Assembly: GCA_033856235.1 (NCBI GenBank)
Contig: JAWVFI010000119.1
Coordinates: 1-12,919, forward strand
Direction: 5' to 3'
Source of the DNA: DASXRU01 sp033856235
GTDB lineage: Bacteria; Acidobacteriota; Blastocatellia; Pyrinomonadales; Pyrinomonadaceae
DNA length: 12,919 bases
Below, in pieces: positions 6,164-12,919 of the stretch. Position 1 is the stretch's first letter; the number at the start of each line of letters is the position of its first letter. The notes beneath the pieces are model-generated. The model did not search any database and had not been told where the DNA came from. It saw only the letters and a program-made list of their open reading frames with translations. The position numbers were made by a program, and so were the translations under genes.

Positions 6164-6925
6164 ATGTCACTTGAATTTGCAGTCCAATATCCGTGCGTTC
6201 TCCGGGCGCGTTATTCGGAAAAACATTTGCGGGAATGGGGACGACTGGGCAGTTTGCACACGCGGCTGACCACCGGCGACACCACCGCGCCATCGGCGGA
6301 AAAGCTGCGCTGGGTTGAAGACGCGCACGCGGAAGTGGAACTGATGCAGCAGGAAACAGTCGTCTGTGCTGTGTGCCCCGCTTGTCTGCCGCCGGAAATG
6401 GCCGGCGAAGGCGAAGCGGTCGGCTGCCTGGGCCGCATCAACTATCCCATCGAGGCCCAGTTTGAAAAGTTCCTCGCCGATCGCGTGCAGCTTGCCCTGG
6501 ACACGTTGGACCAAAATGATCAGCCACGACTGCTGCGAATCCTGGTCGATCCGGAATCTCCTTTCGACGGGGAAGGGACAAAGGAACTGCGGCGAGTGAC
6601 CACATCGGACAATCTGAGGTTCTTTGAGCTGCGAATTCCCATCCGCCTGACGCGCGAGGGCGGTCATCTCACCACCGATAACCTGTTCGATATGCTGGCG
6701 GGATTTCGCGCCGACGATTCCACCGAAACCAGTTACACGCGCGAGTTCCCCTTCGCGGCGACAGCCGACTATTACGATTTTCTGGATTGGTTGCTGCGCA
6801 GCGAGGTGAGCGAGCTGGAACGCACACGGCTGCACGGCCGCGGCCAGAACTATGCGCAATATCTGCGGCTGTTAACCGCCCTGGAGCGCGCCGAAGCGCT
6901 GAACACGCGCGTGATGGTTGATTGA
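6164..6925 (+). CDS. Hypothetical protein with CxxCxxC cysteine cluster
   Basis: I do not recognise this 253-residue protein. It starts MSLEFAVQYPC, with no signal peptide or membrane helix, and looks soluble, acidic and mixed alpha/beta. A possible metal site lies at Cys68-x2-Cys71-x2-Cys74-x13-Cys88, followed directly by GRINYPI (90-96). The C-terminal half (about 140-250) has long helical stretches, rich in Glu, Arg and Leu. I chose ATG 6164 because the upstream residues from ATG 6116 look like untranslated sequence. There is no good Shine-Dalgarno for either. That it is a real gene is supported by the long open frame with Acidobacteria-like codon use and by its stop codon abutting the deaminase stop on the other strand. 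Zinc binding or an iron-sulfur centre are both possible; neither is shown. Confidence 0.75.
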   Translation: MSLEFAVQYPCVLRARYSEKHLREWGRLGSLHTRLTTGDTTAPSAEKLRWVEDAHAEVELMQQETVVCAVCPACLPPEMAGEGEAVGCLGRINYPIEAQFEKFLADRVQLALDTLDQNDQPRLLRILVDPESPFDGEGTKELRRVTTSDNLRFFELRIPIRLTREGGHLTTDNLFDMLAGFRADDSTETSYTREFPFAATADYYDFLDWLLRSEVSELERTRLHGRGQNYAQYLRLLTALERAEALNTRVMVD

Positions 6926-8488
6926 TCAGGACTTGGGCGCCTGCGAGTTAAGCCAATCGACCCAGCTGCCCCACTTCACCCTCCATGATTTCATGGCTGC
7001 CTTTTTTTCTTCCGGGTCCAGGGCGCTGTGTTGCAGCGAATTCATGGCCAGTTGTTTCAGCTCAGCCAGGTTCAGATCCCACGCCATAAACACCTCATAG
7101 AAATCGTACGAGAACGTGTAACCCATCATGCCCGGATCGTCCGGGTTGATCGTGACGGGAACCCCGCTACGCAGCCAGTGCACCCCCGGATGATTGCGCA
7201 AGTCCGGGATGTAGCCGAGCACTTGATTGCTGATCGGACAGGCCTCGACGGCAATGCCCCGCCGGCGCACAAGGTCCATCAGATGCGGATGCTTTATCAG
7301 CGCCAGACCATGTCCGATGCGCCGGGTATTCAGCAACAAGGCGTCATAGACGTTCTCATTCTCAGTCTTATTGGTCTCACCGGCGTGGAAGAAGTATGGG
7401 AGCGTCGTTCCCTGCGTCCGGGCATCGCGGGCAGTCTGCAAAAACAAATCCAAAAAATCGATTAGTGGATGGGCCTTGTCCTTTCGCGGATCTTCTTCAT
7501 TCACCAGATCGAAGCCGACAATGATGTCCGGATGTTTCTTGCGCAGAGCCAGAGCGGTCTTGAGACGTTCGGCGATCACTGCCGGAGGGGCCGAGCGGGC
7601 AAACGTAAAGATCAGTTTTAACTGGAAGTCCGGGTACTTCTGACGTACTTCTTTCAGGTACTGCCGGTATTCAGTAATCGCGGCTTGATTGCCCGCGCTG
7701 TGTCCGCTGAGATCGGCGGGTCCGCTAAGAAAAGCGCGCAACTCCAGTTCCTGCACATTCTCCCCAGCGATCACTTCCAGCTCACGCCGAAAGAACTCAC
7801 GGTACACTGGAAGGTAACCCTGCAATCCATCCGCGCGCGCGAAGCACTTTTCAAACTCGGGCCAGATATCAAACGCGGGTAAGTCGGCGGTCCTGGCAGG
7901 TAGGTCTTCTACTCCGAGAGTGAGACTCTGATAGAGCTCTTCATCGAACTTTACTTTATCGGGCGCGATCGCTCGCAACTCGCTTACCAAATGCCAATCA
8001 CTGTCCGGCGGCGCCTGATGAAACGCCAGGCTCCCATTGGGCAGCCAGGCATCCATTTTGTCCGGGCCGGTGTACTTGTAGCAATTTGGTAGATACGTGG
8101 CATAACCAATCAGCCAGCGGAAATCACCGAGAGCGCCAGGATGCGCATGCAGAGCCGCGCCCTTCGGCATTGCTTTGAAGATCGGCAACAACGGCGATTT
8201 GTCGATCTCCGATTTCATCAGAAAGAAATTGTTAGCCGGAGGAAATGCGTTCAGGGTGCGTTCAATTTCCTGTTGCTTCAAACGCTGGAGGTAGCTATTG
8301 GCCTTCTCTTCGGCCAAAGACATTACCAGGAGGGAAGCGGGACCAAGATTTCGCTCCGATTGGATGAGGCGCTGACGAGCTTTGAGGTAGTCCTGCTTCG
8401 GGTCACTGCGTTGAGCATACGTTTGCAGGCAAGCAGTCAGGCTAAGACAAACTGTTAAGCCGATTAGTAAGGATCGCTTAAGGGTCAT
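6926..8488 (-). CDS. Exported adenosine deaminase of the ADGF/ADA2 (CECR1-like) type
   Basis: This predicted enzyme deaminates adenosine (or a related nucleoside) to inosine outside the cytoplasm. The 520-residue protein begins MTLKRSLLIGLTVCLSLTAC, a signal peptide. LTAC at 17-20 fits a lipobox, while TYA-Q at 23-26 fits signal peptidase I, so it is a lipoprotein or a soluble exported enzyme. MPKGAALHAHPGAL at 107-120 carries the zinc HxH (H114, H116) and the ADGF signature MPKGxxLHxH. About 128-245 matches the insert seen after the first strand in ADA2. Then come HAGET (368-372), RIGHG (390-394), EACPISNQVLGY (415-426) and NPDDPGMMG (448-456) with zinc ligand Asp450. Classical cytosolic Add is about 340 residues. 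The start at ATG 8486-8488 has GGAGAG six bases upstream; an upstream in-frame ATG would lie in a hairpin. It follows the DUF4388 gene by 53 bases. Confidence 0.92.
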   Translation of the reverse strand: MTLKRSLLIGLTVCLSLTACLQTYAQRSDPKQDYLKARQRLIQSERNLGPASLLVMSLAEEKANSYLQRLKQQEIERTLNAFPPANNFFLMKSEIDKSPLLPIFKAMPKGAALHAHPGALGDFRWLIGYATYLPNCYKYTGPDKMDAWLPNGSLAFHQAPPDSDWHLVSELRAIAPDKVKFDEELYQSLTLGVEDLPARTADLPAFDIWPEFEKCFARADGLQGYLPVYREFFRRELEVIAGENVQELELRAFLSGPADLSGHSAGNQAAITEYRQYLKEVRQKYPDFQLKLIFTFARSAPPAVIAERLKTALALRKKHPDIIVGFDLVNEEDPRKDKAHPLIDFLDLFLQTARDARTQGTTLPYFFHAGETNKTENENVYDALLLNTRRIGHGLALIKHPHLMDLVRRRGIAVEACPISNQVLGYIPDLRNHPGVHWLRSGVPVTINPDDPGMMGYTFSYDFYEVFMAWDLNLAELKQLAMNSLQHSALDPEEKKAAMKSWRVKWGSWVDWLNSQAPKS

Positions 8489-8494
8489 GGTTTG

Positions 8495-8500
8495 CTCTCC
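8495..8500 (-). promoter_or_regulatory. Ribosome binding site GGAGAG of the deaminase
   Basis: GGAGAG lies six bases before the ATG at 8486-8488 on the minus strand. This decides the start in favour of the Met that begins the signal peptide, rather than the in-frame ATG 12 codons upstream. Confidence 0.75.
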
Positions 8501-8503
8501 GTG

Positions 8504-8527
8504 GCGTTGCGCTTCTGGCGCCAACGC
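8504..8527. repeat. Small hairpin between DUF4388 and deaminase genes
   Basis: GCGTTGCGC (8504-8512) and GCGCCAACGC (8518-8527) pair around a five-base loop, with one bulged base. No T-run follows on the minus strand, so it is not a classic intrinsic terminator. It lies just upstream of the deaminase Shine-Dalgarno and could affect mRNA stability or translation. Confidence 0.5.
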
Positions 8528-8541
8528 GTCTCTGGGTTCGT

Positions 8542-9258
8542 TTACATATTCTCTTCATCAGCCAACCGCAGGCTGTCGAGGATCAGGTTGGTGTTGCTGG
8601 CGGCGTTAATGGTGACGGGAAATGGCGCAGGCGCCTTTTGAAAATCGAAGGTCCCACCAGTCGCTTCCACCAGTTGGCGGAAGCCTTCCTCAGCCATTAG
8701 CTCACCGCTTTCGGCGCCCACGATCTGGCCGTCGTTAAAGAGCACGCGACCGTTCTGACTACTGGCGTTGATGTGCAGAGCGCCAGTAAGACGAGAATTC
8801 TCAATCGCCTGAATAGCGTCAAAAATTGTGATGGACGCGAGGTCTCCGGCGAGCGTAACGCTGCGTGGCGCGGAAGAGGGCGGCGTTTCGACTGCCGGAG
8901 CATCGGCCCGTTCGGGGTGACGCGCGCGGCGGATGGCCTCCAGGCCGCCGGCGATTGAGATGCGGCCATCCAGCCGCTTCGCTTCCAACAGGCGATCGTA
9001 CGCGGTATCAAAGTCGTCGCGCTCAATGTAAAGGCTGGCCAGCGCCAAACACTGTCGCGCTGCTTCCTGCGGATGCTTATGAGCAGCAGAGATTTCGCGA
9101 ATACGCTCCCGCAGAGAAATTGAGCGCGGGCTGTGCTCCAGCGCTGCGCGCAAGCGTTTGAAGGCGCGCTCCGGCGAACCATATTTGATAAAGAGCTCCG
9201 CATCCAGCAGCGCTGTTTCCACTTCACCAACAGGTTCTTTGTCCGATTCGTGGGCCAT
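8542..9258 (-). CDS. TPR-like plus DUF4388 (PATAN) domain protein
   Basis: A 238-residue cytoplasmic protein. Residues about 12-112 are helical pairs in the TPR style (ETALLDAELFIKYGSPERAF, then AARQCLALASLYIERDDFDT), like the FrgA/FimV-type repeats. A Pro- and Ala-rich linker follows at 113-132. Residues about 135-208 are a DUF4388 domain: LAGDLASITIFDAIQAIE, TGALHI, GRVLFNDGQIVGAESG and GGTFDF. This domain is common in Acidobacteriota, Myxococcota and Deinococcota proteins linked to signalling, gliding or two-component systems, often fused to receiver domains; none is fused here. It starts at ATG 9256-9258. The gene lies between the receptor (203 bases upstream, with a palindrome between) and the deaminase (53 bases downstream), so co-transcription with the deaminase is plausible. 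Its partners are unknown. Confidence 0.82.
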   Translation of the reverse strand: MAHESDKEPVGEVETALLDAELFIKYGSPERAFKRLRAALEHSPRSISLRERIREISAAHKHPQEAARQCLALASLYIERDDFDTAYDRLLEAKRLDGRISIAGGLEAIRRARHPERADAPAVETPPSSAPRSVTLAGDLASITIFDAIQAIENSRLTGALHINASSQNGRVLFNDGQIVGAESGELMAEEGFRQLVEATGGTFDFQKAPAPFPVTINAASNTNLILDSLRLADEENM

Positions 9259-9328
9259 GAAGCAAACTGGCAGCAGGGTTCGCTAACGAGCGCAGAGTTT
9301 ACCACGCTGTTTTGTGATTTTTTTGAAA

Positions 9329-9451
9329 GAAAGACGGCGGGGGCAAGCCCGCCTTCCTAACTGCAAGTAATCACAGTTGAGCCGTATCCTTGCATTGCGA
9401 CTCGATCCTGCTTGCTTGCAGTCAGGAAGGCGTACTTGCCCCCGCTCTTTC
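9329..9451. repeat. 123-base palindromic element, GCGGGGGCAAG arms
   Basis: The left arm, 9329-9365, runs from GAAAGACGGCGGGGGCAAG to CGCCTTCCTAACTGCA. The right arm, 9417-9451, is its reverse complement (GAAAGAGCGGGGGCAAG to CGCCTTCCTGACTGCA) with a few mismatches and small gaps. GGCGGG (9336-9341) and CCCGCC (9348-9353) form a nested perfect hairpin inside the left arm. The element fills most of the gap 9259-9461 after the receptor stop codon. It could act as a bidirectional RNA hairpin or slow read-through into the DUF4388 gene. It resembles a dispersed REP- or MITE-like unit. Confidence 0.78.
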
Positions 9452-9461
9452 AACCACCGAG

Positions 9462-12400
9462 CTAGAAATCGAAACGCACGCCGAGCCGCACTTGCCGGGC
9501 CCGGAGGGTGCGCGTGGTGACAAGAAAAGAATCGAGGAAGGCCTGACGTTGCGCGGCGGTGGCCGTCGGAGAGAAGGCACTGAAGTCGATGAACTCCGTG
9601 CCGAAGCTGAAGACCGTTTTGTTCAGAATATTATCGAACTCAATGACGGGTCGCAGCCGCATCTTCTCACTCAAGCGAAATTCGCGCGTGATGTTCAGAT
9701 CGAAAAGGAAGAGGCCGGGGCCAGTGCCGGCATTGCGCGGTAAGTTTCCTGTCTGTCCAATCGACGGCAAAGAAAACTGGTTGAGAATTGCCGGATCTAT
9801 CGGTTGACCCGGACTGCGCCAGTGAAGCACTGAAGTATCGCCCGTGAAGTTCGGCCGGTCATTGCCCACATCGTCCAGGTTGCGATCGGCGCCGCCAACC
9901 GAGATGTTGAAAGGTGCGCCCGACGCCAACCTCAGCATGGGCGAGAAACGAAGGTTGCCCAGTTTCCGGGGCGCGTCGAACGTTCCGGAAAAGACGAAAC
10001 GATGCCGCCGGTCCAGCAGGCTGCGAGAGCGTTCATGGAAAAAGTCACCAGCAACAAGCGCGTCGGAAGTGTTGACGATGCCATCATCAGTTAACTTTGA
10101 CAGGGTGTAAGCGGCGCGAAACGACATTCCGAATCCGCTCTTATCGTGATGCAGACGCCGGCGCAGTTCCAATGTCAGCCCGTGATAGAAACTGTTGCCC
10201 ACCGAAATCAGTTGCTCGACTTCGGCGCGAGTCGGGTCTGGACGAAGGCGGTTCAAAGCGGCCAACGCAACTTCAATGGCGGTGGTAGAGCTTGGGCTGT
10301 TGAGATTGATGAGCGAAATAGGGATCCCGAACTCCACCACATTGCCGACCGCGTTCGGGTTGGAGGGAACTGGCGCCGTCAGTACAAAGCGGACCAGTTC
10401 TCCAGCAGTCGAAACATCGTAAATCGGCCGCGTGCCCGTGGGACTACTCAGGAAGTTGGGGAAGTCGCGCGTCGCCAGATATTCGGTAAAACTCTTGAAG
10501 CCGGCGGGCAGACGCGGCGCGTTCACATTGAACTCGCGCCAAAGGTGTATGCCGCGGTTCCAGGTGTAGTTAGCCTCAAATACATAAGTCCGACCCAGCT
10601 CGCGCTCAAACCCCACGTTCGTCTGGTAACTTTCCGGAATGCGCAGCGACGGATCAAGCTGGCGCGAGAAATTTGTGTTGAGTACGCCAAACTGTTTCAC
10701 CAGGGCCGAGTCGGCCGTCAACACTGTGGGGAAGTGCAGGTTGTTGGCTATGAAGGTGCGGCGAAAACTGGCGCTGCCTATTTGCCCGGTCGCCGGATCA
10801 ATTAAGGAGTTGGTATCAAAAAATAGCTGTTGCCGCCCGAGTGTGAAGTCATCGATCGTGCGAACCAGGGCGCGGTTGTAGAAGATGCCGGCGCCAAGGC
10901 GAATCACGGTCTTGCCGGATTTAAATGGATCGTAGGCGGCGGCAAAGCGAGGGCCAATATTGTTGGTGTCGTGAACGATGGTTTCGTTCTCGTAGCGCAG
11001 TCCGTAGCTCAGCATCAGGTTCGGGCGCACGCGCCACTCGTCCTGAGCATAGACGCCCACATAGGTGTTCTGCTGGGCTGACTCGGCTTGGAAGTTTTGC
11101 CGAAAACGGCTGGGCGCGCTGGCCAGGAAATCACCGGCGCTGGCGAAGGTAAAAGTGCCGGAGATATCCGCCAGGTCTATGAAAGTCGAGCGGATGTGTT
11201 GGATGTCACCGCCCAGTTTGAGCGAGTGCGTTCCGTGTACCCAGGAAAGTATCTCCTGGGCCTGGGCCCGGCTCTCGCGACGATCGCTGGCGCCAGAGGT
11301 CGATGAGCCGGCGACGAGCGTCCCCGAACGTTCCAACGGATCGGAAGACAGCAGGGGATCGTTCAAAGTGATCAGGACCACCGGTTTCCTGCCGCCGCTG
11401 GCCACGACTGCAGGCGTCAGCCGCGAGAATTGAAACCGCGTTTGATTCACCAACGTGGGCGAGAAAACGAAATTGTCGGAATAAGAAAGCGCGTCGGTAT
11501 TCCGTGTTCTTCCCAGCAGGGCTTCCGCCAGGCGGTTTCCGCCGCCGAACTGGCGCAGATTGTTCTGCCGTCCCATTTGATAAAGCAGAGACCCGTTGTG
11601 TGCATCACTGAACTTGTGATCGACGCGCGTCGTGAAGATATGGTTTTTTGCAGGCGTGTTGATACCCGAAATAAAGGGCGCAATCTCCGCCGCTCGTACA
11701 CCGGACGAAGTATCTTCCAGCCGCCTCCCGTTCGGCGTCGTGGGTGCGGGAATCGGAAAGAGCGGGTTCTGCGCAACGGGTACGAGCGTGTCAATCGTGG
11801 CCGCGTCGAAGATGGTGTCGTATTCGTAAGCGGAAAAGAAAAAGGTGCGCTTGCGTCCATCGTAAAGCGGCAGCCTGACCGGGCCGCTCACCGTGAAACC
11901 GGGGTTGTGCTGTTCGAAGGGCAGTCGTGGCAGGCCGCGCGCTTTGTTGTTCGAGGTATTCGCGTTGAAGATATCGTTGCGATAAAACTCAAAAATGCGT
12001 CCGCGATATTTGTTTGAGCCACCACGCGTGCGCACATTGATGCGCCCGCCCGAAGCCCTCCCGTATTCCGCGGAAAACTGGTTCGTGATTACCTGAACTT
12101 CTTCGACCGCTTCGATCGAAGGTTGAAATCGCTCGCGCGCGCCGCGATCGTCGTTATTGTCCAAGCCGTCAATCGTAATGTTGTTCGAATAGGCCGGGCC
12201 TCCGGAGAGGGCAAAATTGCCGGCTTCTTCCGGAGTACCGCGCGGACTGCTATTGCGATCCTCGGCGAGTTCGCGCGTCGAGAGTGGTTCTTCCGTCACC
12301 CCGCCGAGAGTGAAAATCAAATCCAGCACCGAACGGGTGGCCACCGGCAGCGCTTCTACTTCCTGCGTCGTGACCGTGCCCCCGACTACTGTGCGCGAGG

Positions 12401-12833
12401 TGTCCACGATGGGGGCGTCTGCCTGGCTAACGACTACAGCGGTAGCGGTGATGTCAGCGGGCCGCAGTGTGAAATCAAGTTGGACGGTCTGGCCGGCAAT
12501 GGTAGTGAGGTTGGTTTTCTCTTCAGCCGCAAAGCCTGCAAACGTAGCCTTCAGATTGTAGATCCCCGGCTCCAATTGAATCAGCCGGTAGCGGGCATCG
12601 TCATTCGCGACCGCGGTACGTGGGGTGCCCGACTTGATCAGCACTGCCGTTATCGTCGCGCCGGGAATCAGCGCCCCGTTTTGATCGGCTACTCGTCCGG
12701 TGATGGTTACCGTGTCCAGGTCCTGAGCGCGCGCCACGTAGGCTTCGCCCGAAGCGTAGAAAACTGCCCCCAGCACGAAGCTGAAAAGGATTGGAAAGAC
12801 ACGTAGACGAATGCGCTGCGAAGGAAGCTTCAT
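9462..12833 (-). CDS. Oar-like TonB-dependent outer-membrane receptor with carboxypeptidase-regulatory domain
   Basis: An outer-membrane beta-barrel of 1123 residues that probably takes up a large or polymeric substrate using TonB energy. It starts at ATG 12831-12833. A signal peptide spans about 1-36, with likely cleavage after ARA. A carboxypeptidase-regulatory-like fold follows at about 43-130 (ITGRVADQNGALIPGATI, then LEPGIYNLKATFAGF). The plug domain spans about 145-270 and contains GLDNNDDRG, EAVEEVQVITNQFSAEYG and ASGGRINVRTRGGSN. The rest is barrel, ending in RLGVRFDF, whose terminal Phe is the usual outer-membrane assembly signal. This architecture is expanded in Acidobacteriota and also occurs in Myxococcota (Oar). 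I see no clear TonB box and no SusD-like partner in the window. Substrate cannot be assigned. There is no obvious Shine-Dalgarno. Confidence 0.92.
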   Translation of the reverse strand: MKLPSQRIRLRVFPILFSFVLGAVFYASGEAYVARAQDLDTVTITGRVADQNGALIPGATITAVLIKSGTPRTAVANDDARYRLIQLEPGIYNLKATFAGFAAEEKTNLTTIAGQTVQLDFTLRPADITATAVVVSQADAPIVDTSRTVVGGTVTTQEVEALPVATRSVLDLIFTLGGVTEEPLSTRELAEDRNSSPRGTPEEAGNFALSGGPAYSNNITIDGLDNNDDRGARERFQPSIEAVEEVQVITNQFSAEYGRASGGRINVRTRGGSNKYRGRIFEFYRNDIFNANTSNNKARGLPRLPFEQHNPGFTVSGPVRLPLYDGRKRTFFFSAYEYDTIFDAATIDTLVPVAQNPLFPIPAPTTPNGRRLEDTSSGVRAAEIAPFISGINTPAKNHIFTTRVDHKFSDAHNGSLLYQMGRQNNLRQFGGGNRLAEALLGRTRNTDALSYSDNFVFSPTLVNQTRFQFSRLTPAVVASGGRKPVVLITLNDPLLSSDPLERSGTLVAGSSTSGASDRRESRAQAQEILSWVHGTHSLKLGGDIQHIRSTFIDLADISGTFTFASAGDFLASAPSRFRQNFQAESAQQNTYVGVYAQDEWRVRPNLMLSYGLRYENETIVHDTNNIGPRFAAAYDPFKSGKTVIRLGAGIFYNRALVRTIDDFTLGRQQLFFDTNSLIDPATGQIGSASFRRTFIANNLHFPTVLTADSALVKQFGVLNTNFSRQLDPSLRIPESYQTNVGFERELGRTYVFEANYTWNRGIHLWREFNVNAPRLPAGFKSFTEYLATRDFPNFLSSPTGTRPIYDVSTAGELVRFVLTAPVPSNPNAVGNVVEFGIPISLINLNSPSSTTAIEVALAALNRLRPDPTRAEVEQLISVGNSFYHGLTLELRRRLHHDKSGFGMSFRAAYTLSKLTDDGIVNTSDALVAGDFFHERSRSLLDRRHRFVFSGTFDAPRKLGNLRFSPMLRLASGAPFNISVGGADRNLDDVGNDRPNFTGDTSVLHWRSPGQPIDPAILNQFSLPSIGQTGNLPRNAGTGPGLFLFDLNITREFRLSEKMRLRPVIEFDNILNKTVFSFGTEFIDFSAFSPTATAAQRQAFLDSFLVTTRTLRARQVRLGVRFDF

Positions 12834-12919
12834 TGAGTAAAGTCGGCAGCGTCGACGGTTTCTGTCCTACTCACAGCGAAGGCGGGGGAGCCTGGGTATC
12901 GCCCTGATTTGAAATGAAA
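12834..12919 (-). other. Upstream region of the receptor gene, truncated
   Basis: These 86 bases are the presumed leader of the receptor. I see no clear -35/-10 pair. A GC-rich stretch at about 12880-12903 (AAGGCGGGGGAGCCTGGG then TATCGCCC) resembles the repeat arms in the other gaps and may be part of another element cut off by the window edge. Confidence 0.25.

Noticed and set aside
6167..6859. 230-codon minus-strand open frame opposite the unknown plus-strand gene
   Set aside because: It competes with the plus-strand frame. Its translation has no recognisable motif and looks compositionally odd, while the plus-strand product has a Cys cluster and plausible secondary structure. The choice is likely but not certain.
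8489..8524. Upstream in-frame start for the deaminase (MAPEAQRHGEQT)
   Set aside because: It falls in a hairpin and would place 12 residues before the signal peptide; the inner ATG has a good Shine-Dalgarno.
9329..9451. Reading the palindrome as an ordinary intrinsic terminator
   Set aside because: The arms are about 35 bases with a 51-base centre and no T-run directly after the stem on the minus strand, so it does not fit the usual terminator form, although it may still affect transcription.
10146..10805. Plus-strand open frames inside the receptor gene, including 12123-12806
   Set aside because: Antisense frames in a GC-rich gene with strong codon bias; no domains, and no start signals.
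1..12919. CRISPR arrays, tRNA or rRNA genes, IS transposases, phage or toxin-antitoxin genes
   Set aside because: No regularly spaced direct repeats, cloverleaf or rRNA-like sequence, or matching protein motifs were seen on either strand.

Overview
The window looks like chromosomal DNA from an Acidobacteriota-type, diderm (LPS-bearing) bacterium. This is an inference. The support is an Oar-like TonB-dependent receptor of over 1100 residues with a carboxypeptidase-regulatory N-terminal domain, a kinase-only heptose enzyme (HldA/RfaE1) next to a GT9 heptosyltransferase, a DUF4388 protein, moderately high GC, and several different palindromic repeats between genes. No plasmid, phage, transposase, CRISPR, tRNA or rRNA signal was seen.

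Left part (1-3498, all minus strand): a 2OG-Fe(II) oxygenase is followed downstream by a tight run of three genes. These are a 57-residue Trm112/UPF0434 zinc-ribbon protein, a GT9 heptosyltransferase that overlaps it, and heptose-7-phosphate kinase 18 bases further on. The theme is ADP-heptose and LPS core building. At the window edge lies a small SEC-C protein whose zinc-ligand motif is split over two reading frames.

Middle (3499-6925): a GT2 glycosyltransferase of the WaaE type (plus) converges with a cytochrome P450 (minus), with one base between their stop codons. A 253-residue unknown protein with a CxxCxxC cluster (plus) follows, divergent from the P450.

Right part (6926-12919, all minus): a large Oar-like outer-membrane receptor, then a TPR/DUF4388 protein, then an exported adenosine deaminase of the ADGF/ADA2 type. 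The deaminase abuts the unknown plus-strand gene with no gap. The receptor could import large or polymeric substrates and the deaminase could act on nucleosides outside the cytoplasm, but nothing in the sequence ties the two together.

The most distinctive feature is that all four gaps longer than 200 bases between genes carry an imperfect palindrome, and the four palindromes differ in sequence. They look like short dispersed or REP/MITE-like elements. I did not find a convincing undescribed multi-gene system. The best leads are the palindromes, the unknown Cys-cluster protein and the frame-split SEC-C gene.
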